A stretch of DNA of 64,000 nucleotides from Laspinema sp963821735 (GCA_963821735.1 CAWGFK010000055.1:434001-498000); one strand, 5' to 3'; positions 33,966-43,168 are shown, numbered from the stretch's first letter. A program made the numbers and translations. The notes: a model not told the origin generated them from the letters alone.

Positions 33966-36881
33966 ATGCGATCGCCTAATTACTCTAACCTAACCCCACC
34001 CTTATTGGCTGTTATTCTGCTCGTGATGACACCTGCGGCAGTTTTAGCGCATCCTGGACATGGGAACGAGTTTGAAGGCGGTGGCGATGCCACTCACGCA
34101 CCAACAGGGGGAATTGAAGTCGATTCTCAAACTCTCGAACGCATGGGAATTATAGTTGAACCCGTGCAACAAGGGGTAATGGAAGTCGGAATCAAAGTCA
34201 CGGGACAAATTGAAACGTTACCCAATGAAACCGTAGAGGTAACTGCACCCATTGCCGGGAAAATTATTCAATTATTAGTGCAACCCGGAGATGCGGTTCA
34301 AGCGGGAGAAGCCGTAGCAATTTTGTCAAGCCCAGAATTAGCAGCCTTGCGAGTCGATGCACTCCAAAAAGAGGCAGAAGCCGAATCTAATCTCAAGCAA
34401 GCTGAGGCAAATTGGCAATTAGCCCAACAAAATTATCAACGACAAGTAACCATTGCTGATGCAGAAATTGCCCAAGCAGAACAGCAAGTGGCAACGGCGC
34501 AATCTCGCTATGAACGGGACCAGAATTTGGTGGATGAACGAGGAGTATTAACCGCCGCAGAAGAAGGGTATCGTCGCCAAGTGGAATTAGCGGAATCGGA
34601 AATTGCCGCAGCGCAGAAACAAGTAGAAATTGCTCAGTCTCGCTATGAACGCGATCGCCAGTTAGTAGAAGAAGGCGCAGTGCTTTCTGTTGCCCGAGAA
34701 AACTATCAGCGCCAAATGGAACTCGCAGAAGCCGAAATTGCCCAAGCGGAAACTGAATTAGGGGTTGCCCAGGAACGGTTTGAACGGGATCGGGAATTAG
34801 TCGAACAAGGGGCAATTCCCCGCCGTCAAATGCTGGATTCTGAAGCCCAATTTGCAGCGGCAAAATCTGCATTAAAACGCGCTGAAAGTCGGTTAGGGCA
34901 ACTGGAAGCCGAATCCGAAGTGAAACGCGCCGAAATCGATTTACCCTTAAGAGACTTGCGGGAATCTGAAGAACTATTAGCGCGATCGCAAACCGAATTA
35001 GCCCGCGCTCAAAGTCGATTAGGACAACTAGAAGCCCAAGCCGAGGTGAAACGGGCTGAAGCGGATTTACCCTTACGAGATTTGCGGGAATCGGAAGATT
35101 TATTAGCCGAAGCACGAGGGCAACTGACTCGGGCGAAAAGTCGTCAAGGGGTGATTGCAGCAGAAGCGGAATTAAAACGAGCGGATGCGGAATTAAAAGC
35201 CGCTAAATCTCAAGTCAACTTGAGCAGTCGCACCTATCAAACTCGCCTCAATCAGTTAAATATTACGCCGGATGAACAGGGAAGCGTTACCGTAAATTCT
35301 CACTTGCACAGAAACAATCCGGATAAAATTGAATGAGTTAGGGTATTATCCTCAGAAAGTCACCAAGTCTAAACCTCAAAAAAAAATTCCCGAGACTGAT
35401 GAAATTTTTGAACAAATGAAGAGAGTAACTGATGAGGCGGCCAGGACCCTACCACCTTGGAAATCTCAATGGATGCCAAGGCTGCCGTTGACATTGGCCC
35501 GTTTTCACGAGGGGGAAAAACCGCGTACCAACATCACTTGCAATATGATTTTAAGCCATCAGGCCGACTAACTCCCTACGGAATTTTGATACCAGAATGG
35601 AAAGATTTGTTTCTATATGTGACAGAATCCAAAGTGACGAGTGATTTTATTGTAGATACATTAGACTCTTTTTGGACAAAAGTTAAGCACAAATTTCCGG
35701 ACTGTAAAACTCTTAAATCAAACAAGATAACGGGCCGGAGAATCATTCCCGGCGAACTCAATTTATGAAGCGAGTTGTAGATTTTATCAGCGCCATAAAA
35801 TCAACGTGCGTCTAGCCACTACCTCCTTATCACAGTAAATATAATCCCATAGAGCGAACTTGGGCCGCCTTAGAACATCATTGGAATGGCAGTCTTATTG
35901 AAGAAGTTATGACGGCTTTAAAATTTGCAAAAACTATGACATGGAAGGAAAAAATCCCCAAGTTGAGTTGGTTACTCAAACCTATCCAACTGGAGTAAAG
36001 TTGACGAAAAAAGAAATGGAAAAGGTGGAAAAAAAGCTAAATAGACTCACAAATGCTGATCCAGATAACCAGACCAACTTAGGCAAATGTCTTCTCCAAT
36101 TACCGGCGTAGTGGCTCACCGAGAAATTACACCGGGTCAATCGGTAGAGTCAGCCGGAACGACTTTAATGAAAATCCAAAATCAGGCGCGGGTAGGGGCA
36201 ACTGCCAATCTCTATGAAAAAGATTTACAACAAGTCCAAATCGGACAACAAGTCAATATCAGAGTCGCCAGTTTTCCCAATCGCGTCTTTACTGGAAGAA
36301 TTGATTATATCGCTTCCGATGTCCAAGGGGAAAGCCGAGTAATTCCCGTGAGGGCGGAAGTCGATAATGTCGGGGGAGAATTAAAACCGGGAATGTTTGC
36401 TGAGTTAGAAATTGCTACGGATAGAACCAGCGAAGGGGTGACCAGTATTCCGGCAAGTGCCATTGTCGAGGTTAATAATTTGCCGGTGGTTTATGTCCAA
36501 AATGGACAACAATTTCAGCCGGTTGAGGTGACACTCGGACAACAATTTGGAGAGCGAATTGAAGTCAAGGGGGGATTATTTGCAGGCGATCGCATTGTCA
36601 CCGAAGGGGCGATGCAACTCTACGCCCAATCCCTCCGAGGTGGCAGTAATAGCAGCCCCGATCACCCGGAAGAAACTGAGGCAACCCAGATGAATGCCGC
36701 AGGGTTAATGCAGTGGGGATGGCTACCGCTAGGAGGGGCGATCGCAGGTATTGCATTTTGGTTAGGACGACGCAGTAAACCGAGGTCTAAATCAATCGCC
36801 CCCTATCCCACTTTTATCTCAGAAATCGGTGAGTTTTCCGACGGAAGAGGTGACAGAGAAGCTACAATTATTTCAGATTAA
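33966..36881 (+). pseudogene. Efflux RND/HlyD-type periplasmic adaptor, split by an IS remnant
   Basis: A membrane fusion protein of a heavy-metal efflux (CzcB/NrsB-like) system, broken in two. The 5' part (33966-35300) has a signal peptide (LLAVILLVMTPAAVLAHPGH), the lipoyl/barrel start VTAPIAGKIIQLLVQPGDAV, and an unusually long coiled-coil hairpin of repeated units such as AQSRYERDRQLVEEGAVLS and LPLRDLRESEELLARSQTEL. The 3' part (36087-36881) resumes SSPITGVVAHREITPGQS, followed by the beta-barrel, membrane-proximal domain and a C-terminal helix. Removing 35301-36091 rejoins VTVNS to SPITG in frame. No RND pump gene follows, so the system is probably incomplete here. Confidence 0.88.
35301..36091 (+). 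mobile_element. ISAzo13-family transposase remnant inside the efflux adaptor gene
   Basis: Roughly 790 bases of ISAzo13-type sequence. Recognisable transposase pieces in order are NELGYYPQKVTKSKPQKKIP, AKAAVDIGPFSRGGKTAYQH (the first DDE strand), YGILIPEWKDLFLYVTESKV with TSDFIVDTLDSFW, and, after a frame change, YNPIERTWAALEHHWNGSLI and FAKTMTWKEKIPKLSW. The N-terminal DNA-binding part and the segment between the last two Asp/Glu motifs are missing, so it cannot transpose by itself. Ends read CACTTGC (left) and GCAAATG (right), a likely imperfect inverted repeat, flanked by TCT or TTCT on both sides as a possible target duplication. Confidence 0.85.
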
Positions 36882-37204
36882 AGCTTACAGATTTTTGACC
36901 CAGTTTATAATTTGAGCGATGATTTTGCTGTAAACTCTGAAGGGGTGACAAGATAGGCTATAATCATTATGTAGCAACTGTTTCATCCCGTTTGCTCTGG
37001 GAAAAATATCTCAGGTATTCTCAATCATCCCAATAATTTACCATCCAGCATTCCTAACTAATTTGTGGCATCTTCTTCTCCCGTCGTGACCTTCCTTTCC
37101 CCAATTTTATATAAAAATCAGACAAAGAAAATTCAACAATTATTGCTAGTTCTGCTCTCGGCAATTAAATACCTTTTTAGGGATGAACTCTTGGCAAAGC
37201 AAAG
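36882..37204. other. Intergenic spacer
   Basis: Convergent spacer between the efflux fragment and the TPR gene. No gene supported; the 98-codon plus-strand frame at 37065-37361 overlaps the TPR gene and looks like a shadow. Confidence 0.35.
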
Positions 37205-37225
37205 AGACGCGGCAATGCCGCGTCC
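37205..37225 (-). terminator. Terminator of the TPR gene
   Basis: GACGCGGCA / TGCCGCGTC hairpin; on the minus strand it is followed by TCTTTGC. It lies eleven bases past the TPR stop codon. Confidence 0.6.
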
Positions 37226-37235
37226 CTTGGTTGAA

Positions 37236-38354
37236 TTAATTTGCTTGTTGTTGGGCTTGAGTGAGATTGTATTGCGCTGGGGCGTAGTTAGGGGAAAGCT
37301 CGATCGCCCGTTGGAATTGCTCGATCGCCTCAGCAATGTTGCCTTGTTGCTTCAGGGTTAGCCCTAAGCCATTATAGGCTAAAGTATGAGCACTGGCTGG
37401 ATTTGCCGGTCGATCCGGGAGGGTTAACGCACGGCGATAGGTGGCAATTGCCTCGTCGAGGTTGCCCTGTTCGCGATATACTGCGGCTAACCCATTATAT
37501 GCGGTAGTGAGATTTGGTGAGATGGCGATCGCCCGTTCATAAGCGGCAGTCGCTTCCTCCAACTTGTTCTGCCGTCGCAACATCACCCCCAAATTATTAT
37601 GCACTTCGGCGAGATTGGGATTGATCTCTAACGCTTGCCGATAGGCGGCGATCGCCTCATCTACTTTATCCTGACGCGCTAAAGCTAACCCCAAATTCAG
37701 ATGTGCCTCCGCATCATTGGCATTTAGCCCGATCGCCGTCCGATAAGCGGCAACTGCCTCATCTAACTTATTCTGCCGAACCAGCAAATTAGCAATTTTT
37801 ACTTGCGCTTCCGCATCATTCGGATCAAGTGCGACTGCGCGACGATAGGCATCGAGTGCCTCATCCCCTCGCTTCACCGCAGTGAGGGCGAACCCTAGAT
37901 TAAAATAAGTCTGCCCTTGGTCCGGATTCAGACGTAACGCTTGCTGATAGGCAGCGATCGCCTCCTCATATTGTTCGCGATCGGTGTAGGCATTTCCCAA
38001 ATTATTATACGCACTGGCATTATTCGGGTCCAATGCCAACGCTTGTCGATACTGGGCGATCGCCTCTTCCACCTTATCCTGATAAAATAAGGATAACCCG
38101 AGCCAAATATGAGCCGCTGAATTATTGGCATCCATCGTCACAATCTGACGCCAAATCTGTTCCGCTTGGGCATAATTTCCCGCAGTAAATGCAGTATTGC
38201 CCTGTTGCGAAAGGTCTTCAATCGATTGTCCAACGGCTAACTGAGGTGTTATCATCACAGACAACGCTAACACCCATCCCATTAATTTAGGTGACCTCAC
38301 GATCTCCCTCCCTTCTTTAGTCTGAACAACTGGGTTTCCCTGGGTTCGTTTCAC
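37236..38354 (-). CDS. TPR repeat exported protein
   Basis: A 372-residue protein made of about nine tetratricopeptide repeats after an export signal (LMGWVLALSVMITPQLAVGQ). Each 34-residue repeat carries the A-x-x-x-Y/Q-x-x-A and P pattern, for example EEAIAQYRQALALDPNNASA and YNNLGNAYTDREQYEEAIAA, EAHLNLGLALARQDKVDEAI, YNGLGLTLKQQGNIAEAIEQ. TPR solenoids mediate protein binding in the periplasm or at the thylakoid lumen. The GTG at 38354 gives a basic N-region before the hydrophobic core; an ATG 24 codons later (38282) is also possible. No operon partner. Confidence 0.88.
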   Translation of the reverse strand: MKRTQGNPVVQTKEGREIVRSPKLMGWVLALSVMITPQLAVGQSIEDLSQQGNTAFTAGNYAQAEQIWRQIVTMDANNSAAHIWLGLSLFYQDKVEEAIAQYRQALALDPNNASAYNNLGNAYTDREQYEEAIAAYQQALRLNPDQGQTYFNLGFALTAVKRGDEALDAYRRAVALDPNDAEAQVKIANLLVRQNKLDEAVAAYRTAIGLNANDAEAHLNLGLALARQDKVDEAIAAYRQALEINPNLAEVHNNLGVMLRRQNKLEEATAAYERAIAISPNLTTAYNGLAAVYREQGNLDEAIATYRRALTLPDRPANPASAHTLAYNGLGLTLKQQGNIAEAIEQFQRAIELSPNYAPAQYNLTQAQQQAN

Positions 38355-38562
38355 GATTGAATCAGTTGTGAATTCGTTTCCCCATAACCATGACGTTACA
38401 ATCCTATTTTTTCGCCCGGTCCAAATGCACCCCCTTCCCCATTCATGTCTCCGGGAAATTCACTCCTAGCTTATCGCAATTGAGATCCCATTTCCATTGG
38501 TAGCATTGTGGGAATTGTTTTTCTAATTGACAGCATCAGCATAGTCTTGATACCCAAGGGCC

Positions 38563-38632
38563 AAGAAACCGGGTTTTTGGCCTAGATTTAGCACGAATTG
38601 CTGCAAATTTTCACAAGAAACCCGGTTTCTGA
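38563..38632. repeat. AGAAACCGGGTTTCTT palindromic repeat, copy 4
   Basis: Arms AAGAAACCGGGTTTTTGG and AAGAAACCCGGTTTCTG flank CCTAGATTTAGCACGAATTG. Same family as the copies at 8957, 19501, 25338 and 46112. Confidence 0.8.
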
Positions 38633-38689
38633 CCGATACAGTACCGACACCCGAAAAAGAGGACCTCACCGCTTCAATCGTTCGTTCTC

Positions 38690-38732
38690 CGGTTCCCTCC
38701 CCTTGGCAAGGGGAGGGTTAGGGTGGGGTCCA
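38690..38732. repeat. GGGAGGGTTAGGGTGGGG-type repeat, copy 2
   Basis: Inverted relative to the copy at 22945-22992. Confidence 0.7.
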
Positions 38733-38759
38733 CTCTTGAAAGGGGGGAGAGGTCCTCTC

Positions 38760-39476
38760 CTAACTCCAAAGCGTTATCGAACTCCAGCGATCGCAGCAGT
38801 TCAAAACACTTTCAAACAATTTCATCCCATCGGTATCCCCTAACATGGGGTCCGATGCCCGTTCCGGATGGGGCATCATGCCTAAAACATTCCCCTGGGA
38901 ATTGCAGATTCCGGCAATCTGATTTAAGGACCCATTGGGATTACTGTCTGAGTTACTTTCCCCTTGGGGACTGCAATAGCGAAACACCACCTGTCCATTG
39001 TCTTCCAGTTGGGCGAGGGTATCCGCATCGGCATAGTAGCGGCCCTCCCCGTGGGCGATCGGCAGGGTGATGATTTCCCCGGATTGGTAGTTGGAAGTCC
39101 AAGGGAGACGGGTATTTTCTACCTTCATTGGGACGCGATCGCAGATAAAGTGCAAGTCGCGATTTCTAATTAAGGCCCCCGGTAGCAGTCCCGCTTCGGT
39201 TAAGACTTGGAACCCATTACAAATTCCCAGGACTAATTTACCCTGTTCGGCGTGTTTGATGATTTCTGGCATGACAGGGGAAAATTGCGCGATCGCCCCA
39301 CAGCGCAAATAATCCCCGTAGCTAAACCCTCCGGGTAACACCACCACATCCAAATCTGAGATATCCGTTTCCTGATGCCAGACTAAACGAGTGGGGCGAT
39401 TAAGCAACCCTTGGGTGACATACGCCACATCGCGATCGCAATTGGAACCGGGAAACACTACAACTCCAAATTTCAC
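38760..39476 (-). CDS. purQ: Phosphoribosylformylglycinamidine synthase subunit PurQ
   Basis: A 238-residue glutaminase subunit of FGAM synthase, step four of de novo purine synthesis. It has KFGVVVFPGSNCDRDV, the glutamine amidotransferase elbow LGICNGFQVLTEAGLLPG (nucleophile Cys about residue 86), PGGFSYGDYLRCGA and a C-terminal MMPHPERASDP carrying the catalytic His/Glu. It supplies ammonia to PurL. It follows purS by only four bases, so the two form an operon. All motifs intact. The C-terminal tail after GDTDGMKLFESVL is slightly long. Confidence 0.97.
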   Translation of the reverse strand: MKFGVVVFPGSNCDRDVAYVTQGLLNRPTRLVWHQETDISDLDVVVLPGGFSYGDYLRCGAIAQFSPVMPEIIKHAEQGKLVLGICNGFQVLTEAGLLPGALIRNRDLHFICDRVPMKVENTRLPWTSNYQSGEIITLPIAHGEGRYYADADTLAQLEDNGQVVFRYCSPQGESNSDSNPNGSLNQIAGICNSQGNVLGMMPHPERASDPMLGDTDGMKLFESVLNCCDRWSSITLWS

Positions 39477-39480
39477 CGTA

Positions 39481-39765
39481 TTATGCCCCCGCCTTGATCA
39501 TGGTTGCCACTTCAACTAACTCGAACCGATAGTTTTCAATCACAGGATTGGCTAAAAGTTGGTCACAGATGCGATCGAGTTGTTTCGTTGCTGCTTCCGG
39601 GGATTCCGAAGTTATCGTCAATTCCACATATTTGCCAATGCGGACCCCTTCCACATTGCGATCGCCCATTTTTTGCAGTCCCGACTCCACAGCAGTCCCT
39701 GCCGGATCCAAAACCGAAGGCCGCAGAGTAACATAGATATGAGCCTGATATTTCTTTAAAGTCAC
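39481..39765 (-). CDS. purS: Phosphoribosylformylglycinamidine synthase subunit PurS
   Basis: A 94-residue PurS, the small structural subunit of the PurLQS complex. The N-terminal strand YQAHIYVTLRPSVLDPAGTA, then AVESGLQKMGDRNVEGVRIG and LTITSESPEAATKQLDRICD are the family's signatures. It starts at a GTG (39765) and lies four bases upstream of purQ. Confidence 0.95.
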   Translation of the reverse strand: MTLKKYQAHIYVTLRPSVLDPAGTAVESGLQKMGDRNVEGVRIGKYVELTITSESPEAATKQLDRICDQLLANPVIENYRFELVEVATMIKAGA

Positions 39766-39923
39766 AACAATCCGCCCTAACTTCTGGTGATAATGCCATT
39801 AGATGCCACAGCATCTTTTATTTTAATCCCCAAACTGACACCCGGGCTTTTTTCAACCCCTCAACCTCGTCTAACTTCAGAAATGTAGGCCAGACGAACC
39901 CCTGTAGATGTTAATCTAATCCC

Positions 39924-40325
39924 ATGACAGTCAAACGCACCCGGTCTCAAGAACGTATTCTCAATTTCCTCAAAACCCTCAACGATTCCATTTCGGCCCA
40001 GGATATTTATGTCGAGTTGCGCCATCGCAACCAAAGCGTCAGTCTTGCCACCGTCTATCGCGCCTTGGAAGCGTTGAAGTTGGAAGGGTTGGTCCAGGTG
40101 CGGACTTTGGCAAATGGAGAGTCCCTTTATAGTTGCCTCAAGCAGGACCGACACCACCTGACTTGTTTACAATGTGGAGTATCCATTCCCTTAGATGAAT
40201 GTCCGGTTCATCAGTTAGAAGTGGAACTACAAAAGGCTCACCGATTTAAGATATTTTACCATACCTTAGAGTTTTTTGGCCTCTGCGATAAATGTCATTT
40301 GCTGCAACAAAATGGCGGGGTGTAA
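39924..40325 (+). CDS. Fur family transcriptional regulator
   Basis: A 133-residue Fur-family repressor. The winged helix carries SQERILNFLKTLNDSISAQD and SVSLATVYRALEALKLEGLV. The dimerisation/metal domain has HHLTCLQCGVSIPLDECPVH and a second CxxC (LCDKC), a structural zinc site typical of Zur/PerR/Fur members. Which metal or signal it senses is not readable from sequence. It is divergent to purS-purQ. Confidence 0.9.
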   Translation: MTVKRTRSQERILNFLKTLNDSISAQDIYVELRHRNQSVSLATVYRALEALKLEGLVQVRTLANGESLYSCLKQDRHHLTCLQCGVSIPLDECPVHQLEVELQKAHRFKIFYHTLEFFGLCDKCHLLQQNGGV

Positions 40326-40363
40326 ATTGAACTCTTGGGGATAACGACTGAAGTCGTTAGAGT

Positions 40364-40970
40364 CTACAAACATGGGAGATGTAAAGTTTCGATTTTTTTC
40401 AGGTTCTTCTTTGACCCCCTAACTTTATAAAGATTTTCTTTAAGATGAAACCAATCTAAAATTTCCTGACGTTGTTCGGGGCTGCCTATTTCTTTAAAAA
40501 GATTCCAAATTCCGTCATGCCCATCTCCTAAACAGATGAGTGGATTAGTCGTTTTTTGACTATTAATCCAATCCGTTAAAGTTTGAGGGTCTTGAAAGGT
40601 CGCCCCATAGTAAATTCCTTGCATTCTTCCTACTTTATAATCTTTCCAGACACAAGGAGCGCCTTGAAAGGGAGTACGCAGTCTAACTTTACCTCCATCA
40701 ATGCTGACTTCACTTACGGCTTGTTTAGCTGAAGGCCAATCAAATTCTGACTTATTAACTTGACGTTGTAATGTACTATGAGAAACTTGGACCCCCGTCA
40801 AGACTTCTATGTCCTTTTCTCCCATTCCATAAGAAGCTTTAGCACTCACTAACAAACTACATTTTAATAAAAGTGGGCTGAGGCGAGCATAGGAGGTTAT
40901 TCCCATAATATGGGCTTGTTTGTTAGTTAAAGTTAGGTTTCCTACACAAGTTTTAAGTTTCCGATGTTTT
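40364..40970 (-). pseudogene. ISKra4-family transposase fragment
   Basis: An internal piece of an ISKra4-type transposase, truncated at both ends. It has the DDE-type core SEVSIDGGKVRLRTPFQ (first Asp), the middle section GRMQGIYYGATFQDPQTLTD, and ICLGDGHDGIWNLFKEIGSP with EILDWFHLKENLYKV (second Asp and a catalytic-region DWFH). The frame extends upstream of the ATG at 40906 as CVGNLTLTNKQAHIM, to about 40970, where the 35-bp repeat array begins. Its 3' edge at about 40364 also adjoins an AACGACTGAAGTCGTT motif (40343-40358). Confidence 0.85.
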
Positions 40971-40971
40971 C

Positions 40972-41308
40972 GTAGTAACGACTTCAGTCGTTATCTTTCT
41001 TAGTTCGTAGTAGTAACGACTTCAAGGAACTCCAAAAAATAAAATCTCCAAAACGTTCGTTTGCAGTGACTGCTCAATGGAGTAGTCAATGTAGGGGCGC
41101 AATGCTTGCGCCCACCGGAGGGCGCAAGCATTGCGCCCCTACAGATACCTTCCTTTCAGTTGAACGTTTGAAGGATTTATATTTTGCAATCCCCTCAGTC
41201 GTTATCTTTCTTAGTTCGTAGTAACGACTTCAGTCGTTATCTTTCTTAGTTCTTAGTAACGACTTCAGTCGTTATCTTTCTTAGTTCGTAGTAACGACTT
41301 CAGTCGTT
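40972..41308. repeat. 35-bp tandem repeat array, interrupted
   Basis: Several units of GTTCGTAGTAACGACTTCAG + TCGTTATCTTTCTTA, each with the near-palindrome AACGACTTCAGTCGTT. One unit is split at 41024/41195 by a MITE-like element; rejoining the halves rebuilds a perfect unit. The 3' edge abuts the SPFH gene's stop codon at 41311. A second, shorter array sits at 13399-13459. Confidence 0.9.
41025..41194. mobile_element. MITE-like element, copy 2, inserted into the repeat array
   Basis: A 170-base insert that begins AGGAACTCCAAAAAATAAAA and contains TGTAGGGGCGCAATGCTTGC paired to its complement, ending GCAATCCCC. It interrupts a 35-bp repeat unit: the left half ends ACTTCA and the right half starts TCAGTCG, giving a TCA target duplication. 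Homologous to 9040-9185, which also follows TCA. It encodes nothing. Confidence 0.8.
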
Positions 41309-41310
41309 CC

Positions 41311-42264
41311 TTACCGTTCTTGGTCGCTAACAATCGATCGCATTCCTTCCAAGGTAGCGGGAATCGTACGCGGGTCCATAAACATCACTTTACTGCTGTC
41401 ACTCGCGCCAATTTTTAACCCCATTTCCATGTATTGTTGAGCGACTAAAAACTGTAAAGATTCCCGAGCATTTGGGTCAGTCTTGAGAGTTTTCGCGATA
41501 ATTTGCAGCGCTTCAGCAGTCGCTTGCGCTTTCAAAACTTGCTCTTGGCGGACTGCTTGCGCTTTCAAAACAATGGTCTTTTGTTGCGCTTCTGCATCAA
41601 GAATGACTGCTTTTTGACGAGCTTCCGCATCTAAAACCTGCGCTTCTGCTTTACCTCGGGCATTATTAACCGCTGATTCTCTTTCCCCTTCAGAGGTTAA
41701 AATTGCCGCCCGTTTGCGACGTTCTGCGGCCATTTGCAATTCCATCGAATCTTGCACCGCTTTAGAGGGGACGATATCCCGCAATTCTACCCGGGTGACT
41801 TTCACCCCCCAGGGGTCAGTGGAAACATCTAATTCTCGCAATAAAATTTCGTTAATTTCGGACCGGGCGGTAAAGGTTTGGTCCAGTTCTAGCTTACCCA
41901 TTTCTGAGCGGATTTGAGTCAAGACAAGGTTCACCATTGCAGACTGGAGATTTTCTACTTTGTAGTAGGCTTTTTCCATATCCATAATCCGCCAGTAGAC
42001 CACCGCATCCACACTAATGGAAACATTATCCCGAGTAATACATTGCTGCGGGGGAATGTCTAATACTTTTTCGCGAATCGTGCCTTTGTAAACGATTTTA
42101 TCTACAAATGGGGTAAGTAGCCTCAGTCCCGGTTCTAACTTTCTGCCGTTATATTTTCCCAAGCTTTCAACCAAGGCTTCATTACCTTGATTGATAATTT
42201 TGACACTACCAGCTAGGGCAGAACCCCCGAGAGCCAAAAAGATAATAAAGATGAATTGTTCCAC
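41311..42264 (-). CDS. SPFH domain / stomatin-like protein (paraslipin)
   Basis: A 317-residue SPFH (band 7) protein. It has an N-terminal hydrophobic anchor (FIFIIFLALGGSALAG), the SPFH domain with NQGNEALVESLGKYNGRKLE, PFVDKIVYKGTIREKVLDIP, PQQCITRDNVSISVDAVVYW and DPWGVKVTRVELRDIVPSKA, then a long Ala/Glu-rich helical region (VNNARGKAEAQVLDAEARQ) that oligomerises. Members form ring-like membrane scaffolds and are often paired with NfeD. The gene follows the NfeD gene on the same strand, separated by 154 bases. Confidence 0.95.
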   Translation of the reverse strand: MEQFIFIIFLALGGSALAGSVKIINQGNEALVESLGKYNGRKLEPGLRLLTPFVDKIVYKGTIREKVLDIPPQQCITRDNVSISVDAVVYWRIMDMEKAYYKVENLQSAMVNLVLTQIRSEMGKLELDQTFTARSEINEILLRELDVSTDPWGVKVTRVELRDIVPSKAVQDSMELQMAAERRKRAAILTSEGERESAVNNARGKAEAQVLDAEARQKAVILDAEAQQKTIVLKAQAVRQEQVLKAQATAEALQIIAKTLKTDPNARESLQFLVAQQYMEMGLKIGASDSSKVMFMDPRTIPATLEGMRSIVSDQER

Positions 42265-42418
42265 CGTAAACCTCCAAGTTAACGTTGAAGCGGACTCAAA
42301 TTGAAAACATCAAATCAGGGTCAAAGGTAACCGTAAAATCAACGAATACCCTTTAAATCATTCTGCCTGATTGCTACAAGTCGAATTGAAAATCACTGCC
42401 TTTTCATTTCGGCGGAAT

Positions 42419-42892
42419 TTATGACTGCAATAGATGCTCGGGAATGACAATCAAAGTATTCCCTTGACGTCCGACGACAAAGACAGGTTGATGGGGGGCG
42501 ATCGCCTGTTCGGGATCGGAACATTTAGCCCGCCAAGAGTTCCCATCGTAGATCACCCGTCCTGCCTCTCCCGGAGGAATTGCGGTTAAGGTTTGCGCCT
42601 CCTGTGCCTCAGCGAGGGACCGGGGTACTTTTTGTTTTGACAAAAACCGCCCAGACAGCAGAATAAAGGCAGCAGAGAGTCCCACCCATAAGACCACCTG
42701 AATGAAAAAATTGGGGATAAATAAGGAGAGTCCGGCCACAATTAAGGCGCTGACTCCGGGCAGAAATTCCACAAAGGCAGTAGGGAGAACCAGTTCCATC
42801 ACACAGAGAATGATGCCAACTGCTAACCATAAAATTGCCGGATTAAGCTGGCTGAAAAACAGGAGAATGGCAGAGATGGGGTCAAGTGCCAT
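42419..42892 (-). CDS. NfeD family protein
   Basis: A 157-residue NfeD: four hydrophobic segments (ILLFFSQLNPAILWLAVGII, VMELVLPTAFVEFLPGVSAL, IVAGLSLFIPNFFIQVVLWV, GLSAAFILLSGRFL) and the C-terminal OB-fold domain with PPGEAGRVIYDGNSWRAKCS and VVGRQGNTLIVIP. Such proteins pair with SPFH/stomatin-type proteins, as here. The ATG at 42892 is preferred to a TTG at 42907, since GGAAGAAAA precedes it. Confidence 0.9.
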   Translation of the reverse strand: MALDPISAILLFFSQLNPAILWLAVGIILCVMELVLPTAFVEFLPGVSALIVAGLSLFIPNFFIQVVLWVGLSAAFILLSGRFLSKQKVPRSLAEAQEAQTLTAIPPGEAGRVIYDGNSWRAKCSDPEQAIAPHQPVFVVGRQGNTLIVIPEHLLQS

Positions 42893-43168
42893 AGCGTTTT
42901 CTTCCAAGGTTAAGATAAATTACTAGATTCTGTTCCGGTCGCGATCGCCGATTTGACGGGGTTCGGGATAAAATTAATGGGGTCTTCCTCGCCAATCCAC
43001 CGACCCCGGGTCCATCCACTCCCAAAAATCTCGCCATTGGCGTTCCCCGACGGGCGGCACTGTAGCTGTCGAGGCTGTTTGGAGTAGCTACAACCAGTGT
43101 AGGCTGGCTTTGGACCGATCGCCAGGAACGATCGACTTCTTTTCATACTGTCATTGCACGCAGAGATT
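42893..43168. other. Divergent spacer
   Basis: Separates NfeD from the PP2C gene and should contain both promoters. A 78-codon minus-strand frame (42910-43146) has no recognisable family and is treated as unsupported. Confidence 0.35.

Larger units (their letters stand above)
38355..38759. other. Spacer with repeats
   Basis: Between purQ and the TPR gene. It contains an AGAAACCGGG-type repeat (38563-38632) and the GGGAGGGTTAGGGTGGGG repeat (38690-38732). No gene seen. Confidence 0.5.

Noticed and set aside
34393..35115. 240-codon minus-strand open frame opposite the efflux adaptor
   Set aside because: Its repetitive Leu/Pro-rich sequence mirrors the coiled-coil repeats of the adaptor read backwards. 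A shadow.
40343..41308. CRISPR array in the repeated 35-bp units
   Set aside because: The units are contiguous, with no variable spacers between them, and no cas gene is present. Simple tandem repeats with a nested insert.
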